A DNA stretch of 42,580 bases from Acholeplasmataceae bacterium (GCA_021736335.1 JAIPGC010000001.1:87700-130279); one strand, 5' to 3'. Shown: positions 17,328 to 25,850, numbered from the stretch's first letter. Translations and numbers: made by a program. The notes: generated by a model not told the origin, from the letters alone.

Positions 17328-17372
17328 AAGGGGTGCTGTCGATAAATATAGATTTATATGATGGCCCCCCTT
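17328..17372 (+). other. Intercistronic hairpin between oppA and oppB
   Basis: AAGGGG...CCCCTT closes a long hairpin that continues with G-U pairs and an inner ATAAAT/ATTTAT stem around an ATAG loop. The C-run is unlike its AT-rich surroundings. Only TTATTAT follows, so termination would be partial. It may protect oppA mRNA or lower oppBCDF expression. Confidence 0.7.
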
Positions 17373-17383
17373 ATTATGCTATT

Positions 17384-17427
17384 TACATCGAATTTATGTG
17401 CTATTATTATTAATAGAATTTGATGTA
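17384..17427 (+). promoter_or_regulatory. Inverted repeat upstream of the oppBCDF promoter
   Basis: TACATCGAATT at 17384-17394 and AATTTGATGTA at 17417-17427 pair over 11 positions (one G-T) with a 22-base spacer. The right arm covers the place where a -35 would be for the -10 at 17446. This could be an operator or an RNA stem from read-through transcripts. Confidence 0.45.
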
Positions 17428-17442
17428 ATAACACATGAACTA

Positions 17443-17451
17443 TGATATAAT
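17443..17451 (+). promoter_or_regulatory. Extended -10 promoter of oppBCDF
   Basis: TGATATAAT, 28 bases before the oppB start, with AAGGAAGAG as ribosome site at about 17465-17473. It suggests oppBCDF can be transcribed apart from oppA. Confidence 0.7.
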
Positions 17452-17479
17452 TAAAAAAAATAAGTAAGGAAGAGACGAG

Positions 17480-18580
17480 ATGACAAAATACATTATTCAA
17501 AGAGTCGTATGGATATTCATTATCTTATTTACAACACTCACGATTACTTTTGTGTTGCTTAAATTAGCACCTGAATATCCGCCTACAAAAAATGAAGAAA
17601 AGGACACCTGGTTAGAAAAACAAGTAACAGATGGGTTCTATACCTCTGAATATTACGATGCTAATGATCCTCAAGCTATGCTTCAAGTAAGTATCATAAG
17701 AGATACACATCCCGGGATTAATAGAACAGTATTCATCGTAGCACCAGTAAGAGATAGTACCATTGTCAAGATTTTCTACCGTGTACCTATTGCAACTCAA
17801 TATTTCAGATGGTTAGAAAATGTCATTAGAGATTGGAATTGGGGTACTTCAACAAAAATTAGGGTTAATGTGCCAGCATTTGATATAATATCAGCAAAAA
17901 TGCCTTTGACATTATCGATTAATTTGGTATCTTTACTCTTTTATTTACCATTCGGTTTTCTATTTGGTATATTAGCTGCACTCAAAAAAGATACTTTCGT
18001 TGATAACTTTATGCAAATTGTTGTCATGGTCTTTTTATCTGTGCCAGCTCTAGTTTTCATATTAATTTTGATTATTCTACTGAGTTATAAGATGAATAAT
18101 TTCCTGCCTTCGTTATTCCCTTTAGTAGGGGTTGAATCGAATGCGGAAGTAGCAAAAGGATATATCATACCAGTACTTGCAGTTGGTTTACCATCGATTG
18201 CAGGGTTAACAAGAATTTTACGAGCTGAGTTATCCGAAGTATTGACTTCAGAGTTCGTTTTACTCGCAAAAACCAAAGGTTTGAGTCATACACAAGCTGT
18301 ATTAAGACATGCTATTAGAAATTCGTTGGTTCCTATGGTTCCAATCGTTATTGGTTCATTTGCAGGCCTACTTGGTGGTTCTTTCATCTTAGAAAGAGTT
18401 TATGCAATACCAGGTGTTGGTAGAGTTACATTGCAGGCTTTAGCTACAGCTAATTATGATTACAATGTTATTATGGTTTCAAGTGCTTTTTATAGTACGA
18501 TCGGATTATTTACCGTACTGATTGTCGACCTTTCATATGGATTAATCGATCCACAAATCAGAATGGGGGCTAGAAAGTAA
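17480..18580 (+). CDS. oppB: Oligopeptide ABC transporter permease OppB
   Basis: 366 residues. The first membrane helix (residues 9-28, after MTKYIIQRVVWIFII) is followed by an extracytoplasmic segment of about 95 residues, longer than usual, then five helices. The permease coupling motif is at ELSEVLTSEFVLLAKTKGLSHTQAVLRHAIRNSLVP, giving the EAA-type loop that docks on OppD/OppF. The C-terminus DPQIRMGARK is typical. It forms the peptide pore with OppC. The oppC start overlaps the stop by one base (TAATG). Confidence 0.93.
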   Translation: MTKYIIQRVVWIFIILFTTLTITFVLLKLAPEYPPTKNEEKDTWLEKQVTDGFYTSEYYDANDPQAMLQVSIIRDTHPGINRTVFIVAPVRDSTIVKIFYRVPIATQYFRWLENVIRDWNWGTSTKIRVNVPAFDIISAKMPLTLSINLVSLLFYLPFGFLFGILAALKKDTFVDNFMQIVVMVFLSVPALVFILILIILLSYKMNNFLPSLFPLVGVESNAEVAKGYIIPVLAVGLPSIAGLTRILRAELSEVLTSEFVLLAKTKGLSHTQAVLRHAIRNSLVPMVPIVIGSFAGLLGGSFILERVYAIPGVGRVTLQALATANYDYNVIMVSSAFYSTIGLFTVLIVDLSYGLIDPQIRMGARK

Positions 18581-20484
18581 TGAGTCAAAAAGAATATAGT
18601 AAAGACTTTTTTACATTAGTCCAAGAAAATGAACGTCTTTTAGATAAACCGCTTAAGACTAAACAATTAAGCTATTTTCAGGATGCAATGTTAAGATTCA
18701 CCAAAAATAAATATAATGTTATTGCGACAATTATCTTATCATTTATGATTTTATTATCAATATTTGTCCCAATTCTAACACCAAAAGACTTATACACTCA
18801 AACAAACTCTTCACTCGTTACACTTCCTCCTAGAGTTCCATTATTGGAAAAATTAGGTATTATGGATGGAACAAAGGAATTTGAAGGCCAACCTGTTGAT
18901 TTATCGACAATTGATCCCGTTACAGGACTTGGTTATCCAACAATTGGTTTCCAACCAGAATACATCTTAATGGATACATTGAAAAATGAAGAAATCATTG
19001 GTGCTGATAGAAGTGAACTATTTGTTGGTGGAACTAATGATTTATATGTGAACTTTGATCGTTTAGCATATGCTATTATTACGCCAACGATTCATAATTT
19101 TGTTACTGGTCAAACTATTGAAGTTGATATTGATGAACTCGTAGGTAATGGTGTTGTTAAAGTTTATTTAGCAGCTACTTTATCTGATGAAGGAATTGCT
19201 TCATGGGATGACCTGACTTTACTTGGTACTATTTCTACTACAGGTGTTAGCACCATAGATCCATTCACATCGATTACTTCAGGTACACCAGGTTATGTAA
19301 TTTATAAGTATGAATTACCAAGTCCTAGCGTATCAGGTAATGATTTTGTTTCATTCAACTCAGTTGGTATAAAAAACGCAAGTGATGCAGTTGTCGTTAC
19401 TTATACAGGATATAACTTGTCAACATTTAATCTATACTCACTTAGTGATGTTTTAGAAAATGGACGTTATGTTAGAGATAATGCAATTATGGTCGTAGCT
19501 TCTTTTAGATATAACGTTTATGAAGCATTATTTGGTGATAAACCTAGAACTATTGGCGAAGTACAATATCAAAAGATTTTAGATGATAATCCTGGCATGG
19601 AAGATTCAATTGAAGTAGATCCACTGGATCCAAATGCATGGACTTTTGGCGAAGGATTCCCTTTAACAGAAGTGACTGGTATTACTCAGATTACGATTGC
19701 CGGAAAAATCTATAGAAACTTTAATGTCATGATGAACGGAGCATATGACCTAGGATTTGAAACTGCTCCATACTTCTTATTTGGAACCAATGTATTTGGA
19801 CAAGATCTATTTACTTTGATTTGGTTAGGTCTAAGAACATCATTATTATTGGGCTTCATGGCTGCACTTGTTAATATCATTCTTGGTGTCATTTGGGGTG
19901 CTACAAGTGCTTATTATGGTGGTCAAGTTGATATATTAATGGAAAGATTCACAGATATCTGGGGATCATTCCCTCAAATTACAATGATCGGTATTATTAC
20001 CGTATTAATTGGACCAGGTTTTACCGCTTTATTTATCTTCATGATTTATGATGGATGGATAGGCGCTGCAAAGGTTACTAGATCACAGTTCTATCGATAT
20101 AAAGGCCGTGAATATGTACTTGCAGCAAGAACTCTTGGTGCATCGGATCGAAGAATCATATTTAAACATATCTTACCAAATGCTTTAGGAACCATTATCA
20201 CTAGAGTTATCTTAAGTATTCCTACAGTTATTTTCCTTGAAGTTAACCTATCTTATTTAGGGTTTGGTATTGGTAATGGTCAAGCTTTAAAAATTGGACC
20301 AATCTCATTAACAGGTACATCAATTGGTGTTATTTTGAATGATGGTCAACAACAAATTTTCGCTGGTAATCTTTGGATGGTTGTCTTCCCAACAATTATC
20401 ACATCAATATTGATGATTACTTTTAATATGTTCGGGAATGCATTGCGCGATGCACTCAATCCACAGTTAAGAGGTAGTGAATAA
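18580..20484 (+). CDS. oppC: Permease OppC with a large extracytoplasmic insertion
   Basis: 634 residues, about twice the usual 300. A cytoplasmic N-terminus and first helix (about 48-70, ending PILTP) are normal. Between residues about 75 and 400 lies a beta-rich domain, outside the membrane by topology, with VTYTGYNLSTFNLYSLSDVL and ITIAGKIYRNFNVMM-like strands. From GTNVFGQDLFTLIWLGLRTS the canonical OppC core resumes: SAYYGGQVDILMERFTDIW, the coupling motif EYVLAARTLGASDRRIIFKH, and LSYLGFGIG. The insertion occupies the point where OppC usually has a short loop. Its contact is probably with OppA. The insert was not recognised as a named domain. One-base overlaps join it to oppB and oppD. 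Confidence 0.9.
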   Translation: MSQKEYSKDFFTLVQENERLLDKPLKTKQLSYFQDAMLRFTKNKYNVIATIILSFMILLSIFVPILTPKDLYTQTNSSLVTLPPRVPLLEKLGIMDGTKEFEGQPVDLSTIDPVTGLGYPTIGFQPEYILMDTLKNEEIIGADRSELFVGGTNDLYVNFDRLAYAIITPTIHNFVTGQTIEVDIDELVGNGVVKVYLAATLSDEGIASWDDLTLLGTISTTGVSTIDPFTSITSGTPGYVIYKYELPSPSVSGNDFVSFNSVGIKNASDAVVVTYTGYNLSTFNLYSLSDVLENGRYVRDNAIMVVASFRYNVYEALFGDKPRTIGEVQYQKILDDNPGMEDSIEVDPLDPNAWTFGEGFPLTEVTGITQITIAGKIYRNFNVMMNGAYDLGFETAPYFLFGTNVFGQDLFTLIWLGLRTSLLLGFMAALVNIILGVIWGATSAYYGGQVDILMERFTDIWGSFPQITMIGIITVLIGPGFTALFIFMIYDGWIGAAKVTRSQFYRYKGREYVLAARTLGASDRRIIFKHILPNALGTIITRVILSIPTVIFLEVNLSYLGFGIGNGQALKIGPISLTGTSIGVILNDGQQQIFAGNLWMVVFPTIITSILMITFNMFGNALRDALNPQLRGSE

Positions 20485-22052
20485 TGAGTAGAGAAAAAAT
20501 ATTAGAAGTAAACAATTTATGTGTGTCATTTAAAACACCTAATGGTCTCGTTAGAGCGGTTAGAGACGTTTCATTTGACCTTTATAAGGGAGAAACACTG
20601 GCAATTGTTGGTGAATCTGGTTCAGGTAAATCTGTAACCAATCGAGCTATCATGGGTATTTTGGCGCGCAACGGTATCATTGATGGTGGAGAAATATTAT
20701 ATAGCAATCAAGATTTAACGAAGCTTTCTGAAGAAAACTTCCATTTGATTAGAGGTAACAAAATTGGTATGATTTTCCAAGATCCGCTATCAAGTTTAAA
20801 TCCTATTATGAGAATCGGTAAACAAATTACAGAAGCAATGCTTGTCAACGGTGACCGTGTTAAAAATAGACAACATGACTTATACCATAAGGAATATCAT
20901 GATTATCTTAATATGATAGCACGCATCAAACTTGCTGATAATGAGTTAAAAAATAAAATATTTGAGCTTAACACAAATAAAGAAATTGAAAAACCTGAAA
21001 AGAAAGAAAAGATTAAGGCATATAAAGCTAAGCATACAAAGGCTGTTCATGAACTCAAGGCATTATTGCCAGATCTAAAAGCAAAATATTTAGATTCTAA
21101 GCATAAGGCTGTTGTTCAGACAAAACAAGAAACTGCTGTTTTATTAGCTGAAAAGAAAGAAGTATTTGCTAAACTTAAGTTAGAATTAGGCAACAAGAGA
21201 AATGAACTGAAAGGTCTTCAAAGATCAGAAGATCGATATACAAAAATTGTAGATGAGATCAATCAGATCAAAGAAAAAATTGCTAACAATTCAGAAGAAT
21301 ACACAAGAAAATTCAAGGTTACTAGAAGAGAAGCCTATGAAAAAGCAATCTCAATTATGACAGAAGTAGGTATTCCAGAACCTGAAAAACGTTTTACTCA
21401 ATATCCATTCCAATTTTCTGGTGGTATGAGACAACGTATCGTTATTGCGATTGCACTTACTGCAAATCCAGAGTTATTGATTTGTGATGAACCAACAACT
21501 GCTCTAGACGTTACAATTCAAGGACAAATTTTAAATTTGATTCAAGATATTAAAAAAGAACGTGATTTATCAGTTATTTTCATTACGCATGATTTAGGTG
21601 TTGTTGCGAATATGGCTGATCGTGTTGCAGTTATGTATGCTGGTAAGATTGTCGAATATGGAACACTTAATGAAATATTCTACGAACCTAAGCATCCATA
21701 TACGTGGGCATTGCTATCAAGCGTCCCAGATTTGGATACAAAAGATAAGCTTTTATCTATTCCAGGTACACCTCCAGACATGCTCTTTCCACCAAAGGGA
21801 GATGCATTTGCCGATCGAAACCAATTTGCATTGAAGATTGACTTCTATGAAGAACCACCGTTCTTTAAAGTCAGTGATACACATTATGCAGCAACATGGT
21901 TGTTACATCCGGATGCACCAAAAATACCAATGCCTAAGATTATTCAAGATAGAGTTGATCGTTTTAAAGCTGAACATATTGAAAATGAAGCTCAAGATAA
22001 ACTCGATTTGAAGAAAAACAGCAGCAAGAAGAATGAAGGTGAGAATAAATGA
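20484..22052 (+). CDS. oppD: ATPase OppD with a coiled-coil insertion after the Q-loop
   Basis: 522 residues against about 335-355 usual. Walker A GESGSGKS (43-50), Q-loop IFQDP (Gln99), signature FSGGMRQR (about 311-318), Walker B LLICDEPTTALD and switch His in FITHDLG are all present, so it should hydrolyse ATP. Between the Q-loop and the signature, at about residues 125-290, lies a Lys/Glu-rich helical stretch with heptad character, for example near EKKEKIKAYKAKHTKA and LGNKRNELKGLQRS. The C-terminal oligopeptide domain near IPGTPPDMLFPPKGDAFADR follows; the family Cys residues that bind an Fe-S cluster in some Opp proteins are not visible. It ends in a Lys-rich tail and overlaps oppF by 4 bases. 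Confidence 0.92.
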   Translation: MSREKILEVNNLCVSFKTPNGLVRAVRDVSFDLYKGETLAIVGESGSGKSVTNRAIMGILARNGIIDGGEILYSNQDLTKLSEENFHLIRGNKIGMIFQDPLSSLNPIMRIGKQITEAMLVNGDRVKNRQHDLYHKEYHDYLNMIARIKLADNELKNKIFELNTNKEIEKPEKKEKIKAYKAKHTKAVHELKALLPDLKAKYLDSKHKAVVQTKQETAVLLAEKKEVFAKLKLELGNKRNELKGLQRSEDRYTKIVDEINQIKEKIANNSEEYTRKFKVTRREAYEKAISIMTEVGIPEPEKRFTQYPFQFSGGMRQRIVIAIALTANPELLICDEPTTALDVTIQGQILNLIQDIKKERDLSVIFITHDLGVVANMADRVAVMYAGKIVEYGTLNEIFYEPKHPYTWALLSSVPDLDTKDKLLSIPGTPPDMLFPPKGDAFADRNQFALKIDFYEEPPFFKVSDTHYAATWLLHPDAPKIPMPKIIQDRVDRFKAEHIENEAQDKLDLKKNSSKKNEGENK

Positions 22053-23461
22053 ACGACAACAGAGAAGAAATGAATGAAAGCAGAGAAGAAATATTAAGAG
22101 TATCTGGTCTTAAACAGTATTTCAAACTGGGTTCAGGCAAAAGCAAAATGGTGAATAAAGCTGTTGATGACATTTCTTTTTCAATCTATAAAGGTGAAGT
22201 ATTCTCACTGGTTGGTGAATCAGGCTGTGGAAAGACTACAACCGGTAGATCCATTATTAAGTTATATCAATCAACAGGTGGAGAAGTTTATTTCCATGGA
22301 ACTAGAATCTTTAGTGATGTAGCTAAGGAAAAAGAAATATACAAAGAAAAGAAAACTAAGCTTGATGAGCAAAAGAAACTTGAGATGGATAATCTTCAAG
22401 AAAAATTGACTGCAGGTAGAATTACAAAAGAAGATTTTACTGAAAAAGTCAGTGCCATCAATGAAAAGTACAATCAAGAACTTTCTGAAGCTCGTGATAT
22501 TCTTAAGAGTGCAAAAAGAGATAGAAGATTTGAATCAATTGTTGATGAAAAAGCCCTAAAAGCTAGAAATCAGATACAATCATTTCCTGAATATCAGGAA
22601 ATTGTCCAAAAGTATAAAGAACTCAATAGTAATCTTAAAGCTGAAATAGCAAAAGGTAAGATGGTCGAGAATTCAGCAGAATTGAAGAAATTACAAAAAG
22701 AGATTAAATTGAATGAAATTAGACAAAAACAGGATATTGCTAAATTAAAGTACAGCATGATTAATAAAAATCGTTTATTGATGCGCAAGATGCAGATGAT
22801 CTTCCAGGATCCAATTGCATCGCTTAATCCTAGAATGACTGTCAAGGAAATTATTGCAGAAGGACTTAGAATTAATGGCGTTAAAAATGAAAAAGAAATT
22901 GATGATCGTGTTAATGAGGCTTTAAAAACTGTTGGACTGGTTCCAGAACATGCGAGCCGTTATCCACATGAATTCAGTGGTGGACAACGCCAACGTATTG
23001 GTATTGCTCGCGCACTTGTTGTTGAACCTACATTCATTATTGCTGATGAACCAATCTCTGCACTAGATGTTTCCATTAGAGCACAGATTATCAATTTGCT
23101 TAATGATTTAAGAGAAACAAAAGGCATTACGATTATGTTTATTGCCCATGATTTGTCCGTAGTTAAATATTTCTCTGATCGCTTGGCCGTCATGTATTAT
23201 GGTCATCTAGTCGAAATTGGAGATAAGAATCGAATTTTTGATAACCCATTACATCCATACACATTATCACTTATGGCTTCGATACCACTACCGGATCCTG
23301 AGTACGAAAAGCGCAGAGGAAGAACGGTTAGATATAATCCTGCGAAACAACATGATTATTCTAAGGAAGCACCAAGCCTACGTGAAGTTGAACCAGATCA
23401 TTTTGTATTATGCAACACTGAAGAGTTCAATAGATATCAAGAGCAGCTCAAAAATAAATGA
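22049..23461 (+). CDS. oppF: ATPase OppF with a coiled-coil insertion before the Q-loop
   Basis: 470 residues against about 310-330 usual. Walker A GESGCGKTT (about 56-64), Q-loop MIFQDPIASLNPRM (Gln near 253), signature FSGGQRQRIGIARAL (about 309), Walker B FIIADEPISALD and MFIAHDLS are intact. The insertion, about residues 90-240, sits between Walker A and the Q-loop, whereas in OppD it follows the Q-loop. It is charged and helical (KEKEIYKEKKTKLDEQKKLE, LKAEIAKGKMVENSAELKK). The two inserts could pair as an antiparallel coiled coil below the transporter. ATGA overlaps join it to both neighbours. Confidence 0.92.
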   Translation: MNDNREEMNESREEILRVSGLKQYFKLGSGKSKMVNKAVDDISFSIYKGEVFSLVGESGCGKTTTGRSIIKLYQSTGGEVYFHGTRIFSDVAKEKEIYKEKKTKLDEQKKLEMDNLQEKLTAGRITKEDFTEKVSAINEKYNQELSEARDILKSAKRDRRFESIVDEKALKARNQIQSFPEYQEIVQKYKELNSNLKAEIAKGKMVENSAELKKLQKEIKLNEIRQKQDIAKLKYSMINKNRLLMRKMQMIFQDPIASLNPRMTVKEIIAEGLRINGVKNEKEIDDRVNEALKTVGLVPEHASRYPHEFSGGQRQRIGIARALVVEPTFIIADEPISALDVSIRAQIINLLNDLRETKGITIMFIAHDLSVVKYFSDRLAVMYYGHLVEIGDKNRIFDNPLHPYTLSLMASIPLPDPEYEKRRGRTVRYNPAKQHDYSKEAPSLREVEPDHFVLCNTEEFNRYQEQLKNK

Positions 23462-23823
23462 AATATTTTAGATTAGCAATCATTTTTGTTGCAATACTTG
23501 CGCTTTCGTTATTATTACATCTATTGGTTTATCAAAGTGATTTTACGTATGCAAATATATCAGATTCATTATTTGTAGTGAGTATCATCTTGTTCTTACC
23601 ATCTATTGTAGCAATGACTGGAGCATATCAGTTATTTCATGGATTCCGTTATGTTTTCAAAGTATTCGTGTCACCTTCTTTTAGAAGAAATTATCCTAAT
23701 TTTAGAGAATATAAAGAAGAAAGACAGACTGAGATTAAAACGACCTTCTTTAAAGAATTACTGATAGCCTCATTCATTATTATGATAGCTTCAATCATTT
23801 TAGCTAGAGTTGCAATGTCATGA
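23458..23823 (+). CDS. Small membrane protein, possibly DUF3899-like
   Basis: 121 residues with three hydrophobic helices (about 4-24, 37-60, 98-118) and a basic stretch between helices two and three (FRRNYPNFREYKEERQTEIK). It overlaps oppF and the next gene by ATGA, so its translation is coupled to the transporter. The length, the small-residue-rich second helix and the basic Tyr-rich loop resemble DUF3899 proteins of Bacillota, but this is only a guess by eye. It may be an accessory subunit of the Opp system. Confidence 0.6.
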   Translation: MKYFRLAIIFVAILALSLLLHLLVYQSDFTYANISDSLFVVSIILFLPSIVAMTGAYQLFHGFRYVFKVFVSPSFRRNYPNFREYKEERQTEIKTTFFKELLIASFIIMIASIILARVAMS

Positions 23824-24551
23824 GTGATGTAAAAAAAATAAACAGAAAATTTCTGTTTGCATTAATTTCATTTATTGTTTATATCCTATTTGTTGTAGCA
23901 TTTTTGATTTTTGGTGGATATATTATACCAATCGTTAATCTCGTTCTTGTTTTGGATGTTGTCTTATTAATTGGTTCTTTATTTGTCGTATCGGCATATA
24001 AAACCAAATTTGATCAATTAACCAATATTTCATATATCATTAAGATTCGTGCAAATCCGGGTGAACCGTTGCCTATGAATCACACACTGACACTTGATTA
24101 TTATAAAGGTTATTTGCAAAGTCAAGACTTTGTCTTGTATAATCACGATAAACAACATGCATTATATTATCGTTTGACAAAAGATAAAATTAAAAAAATG
24201 TTAAGCAGATATATGTTAGAAGTAGTTGTTGTTGAATTTTTAAAATCCGATTCATTTTTTCTAGACATTGTAGATTCTGAAATAGGAAAGATACAACAAT
24301 TATTCCTTTCAGAAAAGAAGACAATCGATCGAATGCTCATGACTCAGATTAAAGAAATCGACGATTTAGATGATAAAACGAGAGATTCCATCAAGGAAAT
24401 TGTGTTTTTTAGAACAAGAATTGGAATCATTTCTACAATTAATATAGGGTTGCACAGATCTTCAAAGACTGCAGTATTGCTTTATTCTGATACTTACAGT
24501 CCAAGCTTGTATTATCGACATCATGTCGATTTAATCAAAAAAATCATATAA
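23820..24551 (+). CDS. Two-helix membrane protein of unknown function
   Basis: 243 residues. Two membrane helices (about 10-33 and 37-58) are followed by a soluble domain, cytoplasmic if the Lys-rich N-terminus is inside. The domain is mixed alpha/beta with motifs LTLDYYKGYLQSQDFVLYNH and ALYYRLTKD; family not recognised. It is the last gene of the opp unit, sharing ATGA with its upstream neighbour and followed by a terminator. Its position suggests a role connected with peptide uptake. Confidence 0.75.
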   Translation: MSDVKKINRKFLFALISFIVYILFVVAFLIFGGYIIPIVNLVLVLDVVLLIGSLFVVSAYKTKFDQLTNISYIIKIRANPGEPLPMNHTLTLDYYKGYLQSQDFVLYNHDKQHALYYRLTKDKIKKMLSRYMLEVVVVEFLKSDSFFLDIVDSEIGKIQQLFLSEKKTIDRMLMTQIKEIDDLDDKTRDSIKEIVFFRTRIGIISTINIGLHRSSKTAVLLYSDTYSPSLYYRHHVDLIKKII

Positions 24552-24558
24552 ATAAAAG

Positions 24559-24589
24559 ACCTGATCTGACAAACACTGATCAGGTTTTT
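24559..24589 (+). terminator. Terminator of the opp operon
   Basis: ACCTGATC pairs with GATCAGGT around TGACAAACACT, followed by TTTTTC. It closes the transcript from oppB to the 243-residue membrane protein. Confidence 0.88.
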
Positions 24590-24593
24590 CTAT

Positions 24594-24621
24594 AAAAAAA
24601 CTCCCATAAATTGGGAGTTTT
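24594..24621 (-). terminator. Terminator of the minus-strand membrane protein
   Basis: Read on the minus strand: AAAACTCCCA, loop ATTTA, TGGGAGTTTT with a T-run of seven. It lies 17 bases past the stop of the convergent gene. The same stem also has a short T-run on the plus strand, so it may act both ways. Confidence 0.88.
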
Positions 24622-24637
24622 AACAAATCAAGAAGTT

Positions 24638-25579
24638 TTACTTGTTTTCAAGATACAACATTTTTTTCGTTCTAAATAATAGGACAACAGCCAAGATCAA
24701 AGATATTGAAGAAGAGATTGTTCTATAGCTTCCTCTACCCAGATAATTTAAATATATATTAAGGGTTGTCAACGCTAAGAACACTACAACTGCAACTATA
24801 CTCAATATGAGTAACAATTGATAGGTACTCTTAAAGAATGTTCTTGTGCAATCTTGATGTCTAGTTGTATAGAGAGTAAATGAAGGAATAAGTCCTGGAA
24901 GCACTGCAGTAAATCCAGTTAGAGCTAGAACCATTTCAATCGAGCCCAAGGTATCAAATCTATAAAGAAATAAATTGATGGATAAGAATGAACTCAGAAT
25001 TAAAAATGAGAATAGAGGAAAGACATAATTGTCAAATAAAAATGGATCATAGACATGATTTGGTTCATCTACTAATGTCATTCTGCCAATTGATACAACA
25101 CACAATTGAAATACCAAGGCTTCTGCAAAGAGGATAATTTCTGAATTAAATCCACTAAAAATTGTTGTAATATATGTCAGCGTTTTATAGTTTATTGCTG
25201 AAAAATCAAATACTAGAACTGGATTACCCTGAAGGATTTGGTTTTTAATGATACTTGCGGTTTCCAGAATTAACACATATTTGTACATGAATAAACTCAG
25301 AAAGTATGAAGCAAGAAGTGCAAAGGAAATATAAGCTACAATTTTCAAGTTTGAACGAGTTAATACAGCATCTTTATTTTTCAACCATGCAACAAGAATG
25401 ATGAACAACAATAAAAACGATAGTGTCTTCATGTATATTAGGATATCTGGTAATCCAAAGCCCTCCAATACTGGAGCAATATAAATATTTGTTATTATGG
25501 TTAAAATATCAAAAACTAAAATGATACCAGTGATGACTGTAATCATTGCTATTTTACTTTGATTAATTCTATTTAACAT
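24638..25579 (-). CDS. Polytopic membrane protein of unknown function
   Basis: 313 residues, hydrophobic throughout, with about eight helices grouped as two sets of four. No family was recognised. Between helices four and five lies a short hydrophilic loop, VDEPNHVYDPFLFDNYVF, and before helix seven TRHQDCTRTFF. The only Cys residues are in these and neighbouring segments. GGTGGG precedes the ATG on the minus strand. It stands alone, convergent with the opp unit, with an operator-like inverted repeat just upstream and a structured element farther upstream that could be its leader. It might be a transporter or a membrane sensor; neither is supported beyond topology. Confidence 0.8.
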   Translation of the reverse strand: MLNRINQSKIAMITVITGIILVFDILTIITNIYIAPVLEGFGLPDILIYMKTLSFLLLFIILVAWLKNKDAVLTRSNLKIVAYISFALLASYFLSLFMYKYVLILETASIIKNQILQGNPVLVFDFSAINYKTLTYITTIFSGFNSEIILFAEALVFQLCVVSIGRMTLVDEPNHVYDPFLFDNYVFPLFSFLILSSFLSINLFLYRFDTLGSIEMVLALTGFTAVLPGLIPSFTLYTTRHQDCTRTFFKSTYQLLLILSIVAVVVFLALTTLNIYLNYLGRGSYRTISSSISLILAVVLLFRTKKMLYLENK

Positions 25580-25607
25580 ACTTAACCCACCTTTTTTGAT
25601 GTTTATT

Positions 25608-25638
25608 TAATACATTTGACATGTATTAGAATATCATA
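25608..25638 (-). promoter_or_regulatory. -10 and operator-like inverted repeat
   Basis: On the minus strand TATGAT (25638-25633) is a likely -10. Just downstream, TAATACAT and ATGTATTA (25608-25628) form a perfect 8-bp inverted repeat around 5 bases, overlapping the expected transcription start and ending 29 bases before the start codon of the membrane protein. This position fits repression. No good -35 is seen. Confidence 0.5.
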
Positions 25639-25734
25639 AAATGATCAAAATTTCTACCCATTCATTTCATTACGTATTTAAAATAAAAAAAATATTCCTA
25701 TCATCATTTGTTCTTCACTGGATTTAATGTGGAA

Positions 25735-25850
25735 ATAAAAAAAAGACTTCATAAGAAGCCTCTATTTTGAGTGGCTCTTTTATGGTCAATCATTGTGGAT
25801 GGCAGTCCAATTGATTCACCAATGCGGAGCGAGCGCTTCATATTTTTTGG
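25735..25850 (-). ncRNA. Candidate structured RNA or regulatory leader
   Basis: The stretch 25769-25839 is about half G+C in AT-rich surroundings and encodes no convincing gene. Read on the minus strand, GAAGCGCTC (25839-25831) can pair with GAGGCTTC (25762-25755), enclosing an imperfect hairpin (25820-25784) and a mini-hairpin (25777-25769). The same GGCTTC can instead pair with GAAGTC (25750-25745), which leads into a T-run: a terminator. The two choices exclude each other, as in a riboswitch or attenuator. A TATAAT on the minus strand at 25914-25909 could start the transcript. Alternatives are a small stand-alone RNA or a copy of a repeated element. No known riboswitch consensus was recognised. 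Confidence 0.4.

Noticed and set aside
24559-24621. Insertion-element ends suggested by two adjacent inverted repeats
   Set aside because: Each is a typical intrinsic terminator for one of two convergent genes, with T-runs on the correct strands.
25749-25841. 30-codon minus-strand frame starting MKRSLRIGESIGLPS and a similar plus-strand frame
   Set aside because: No ribosome site precedes the minus-strand ATG, and both frames arise from the same folded GC-rich stretch; the RNA or repeat explanation is preferred, though a relic of a coding repeat is not excluded.
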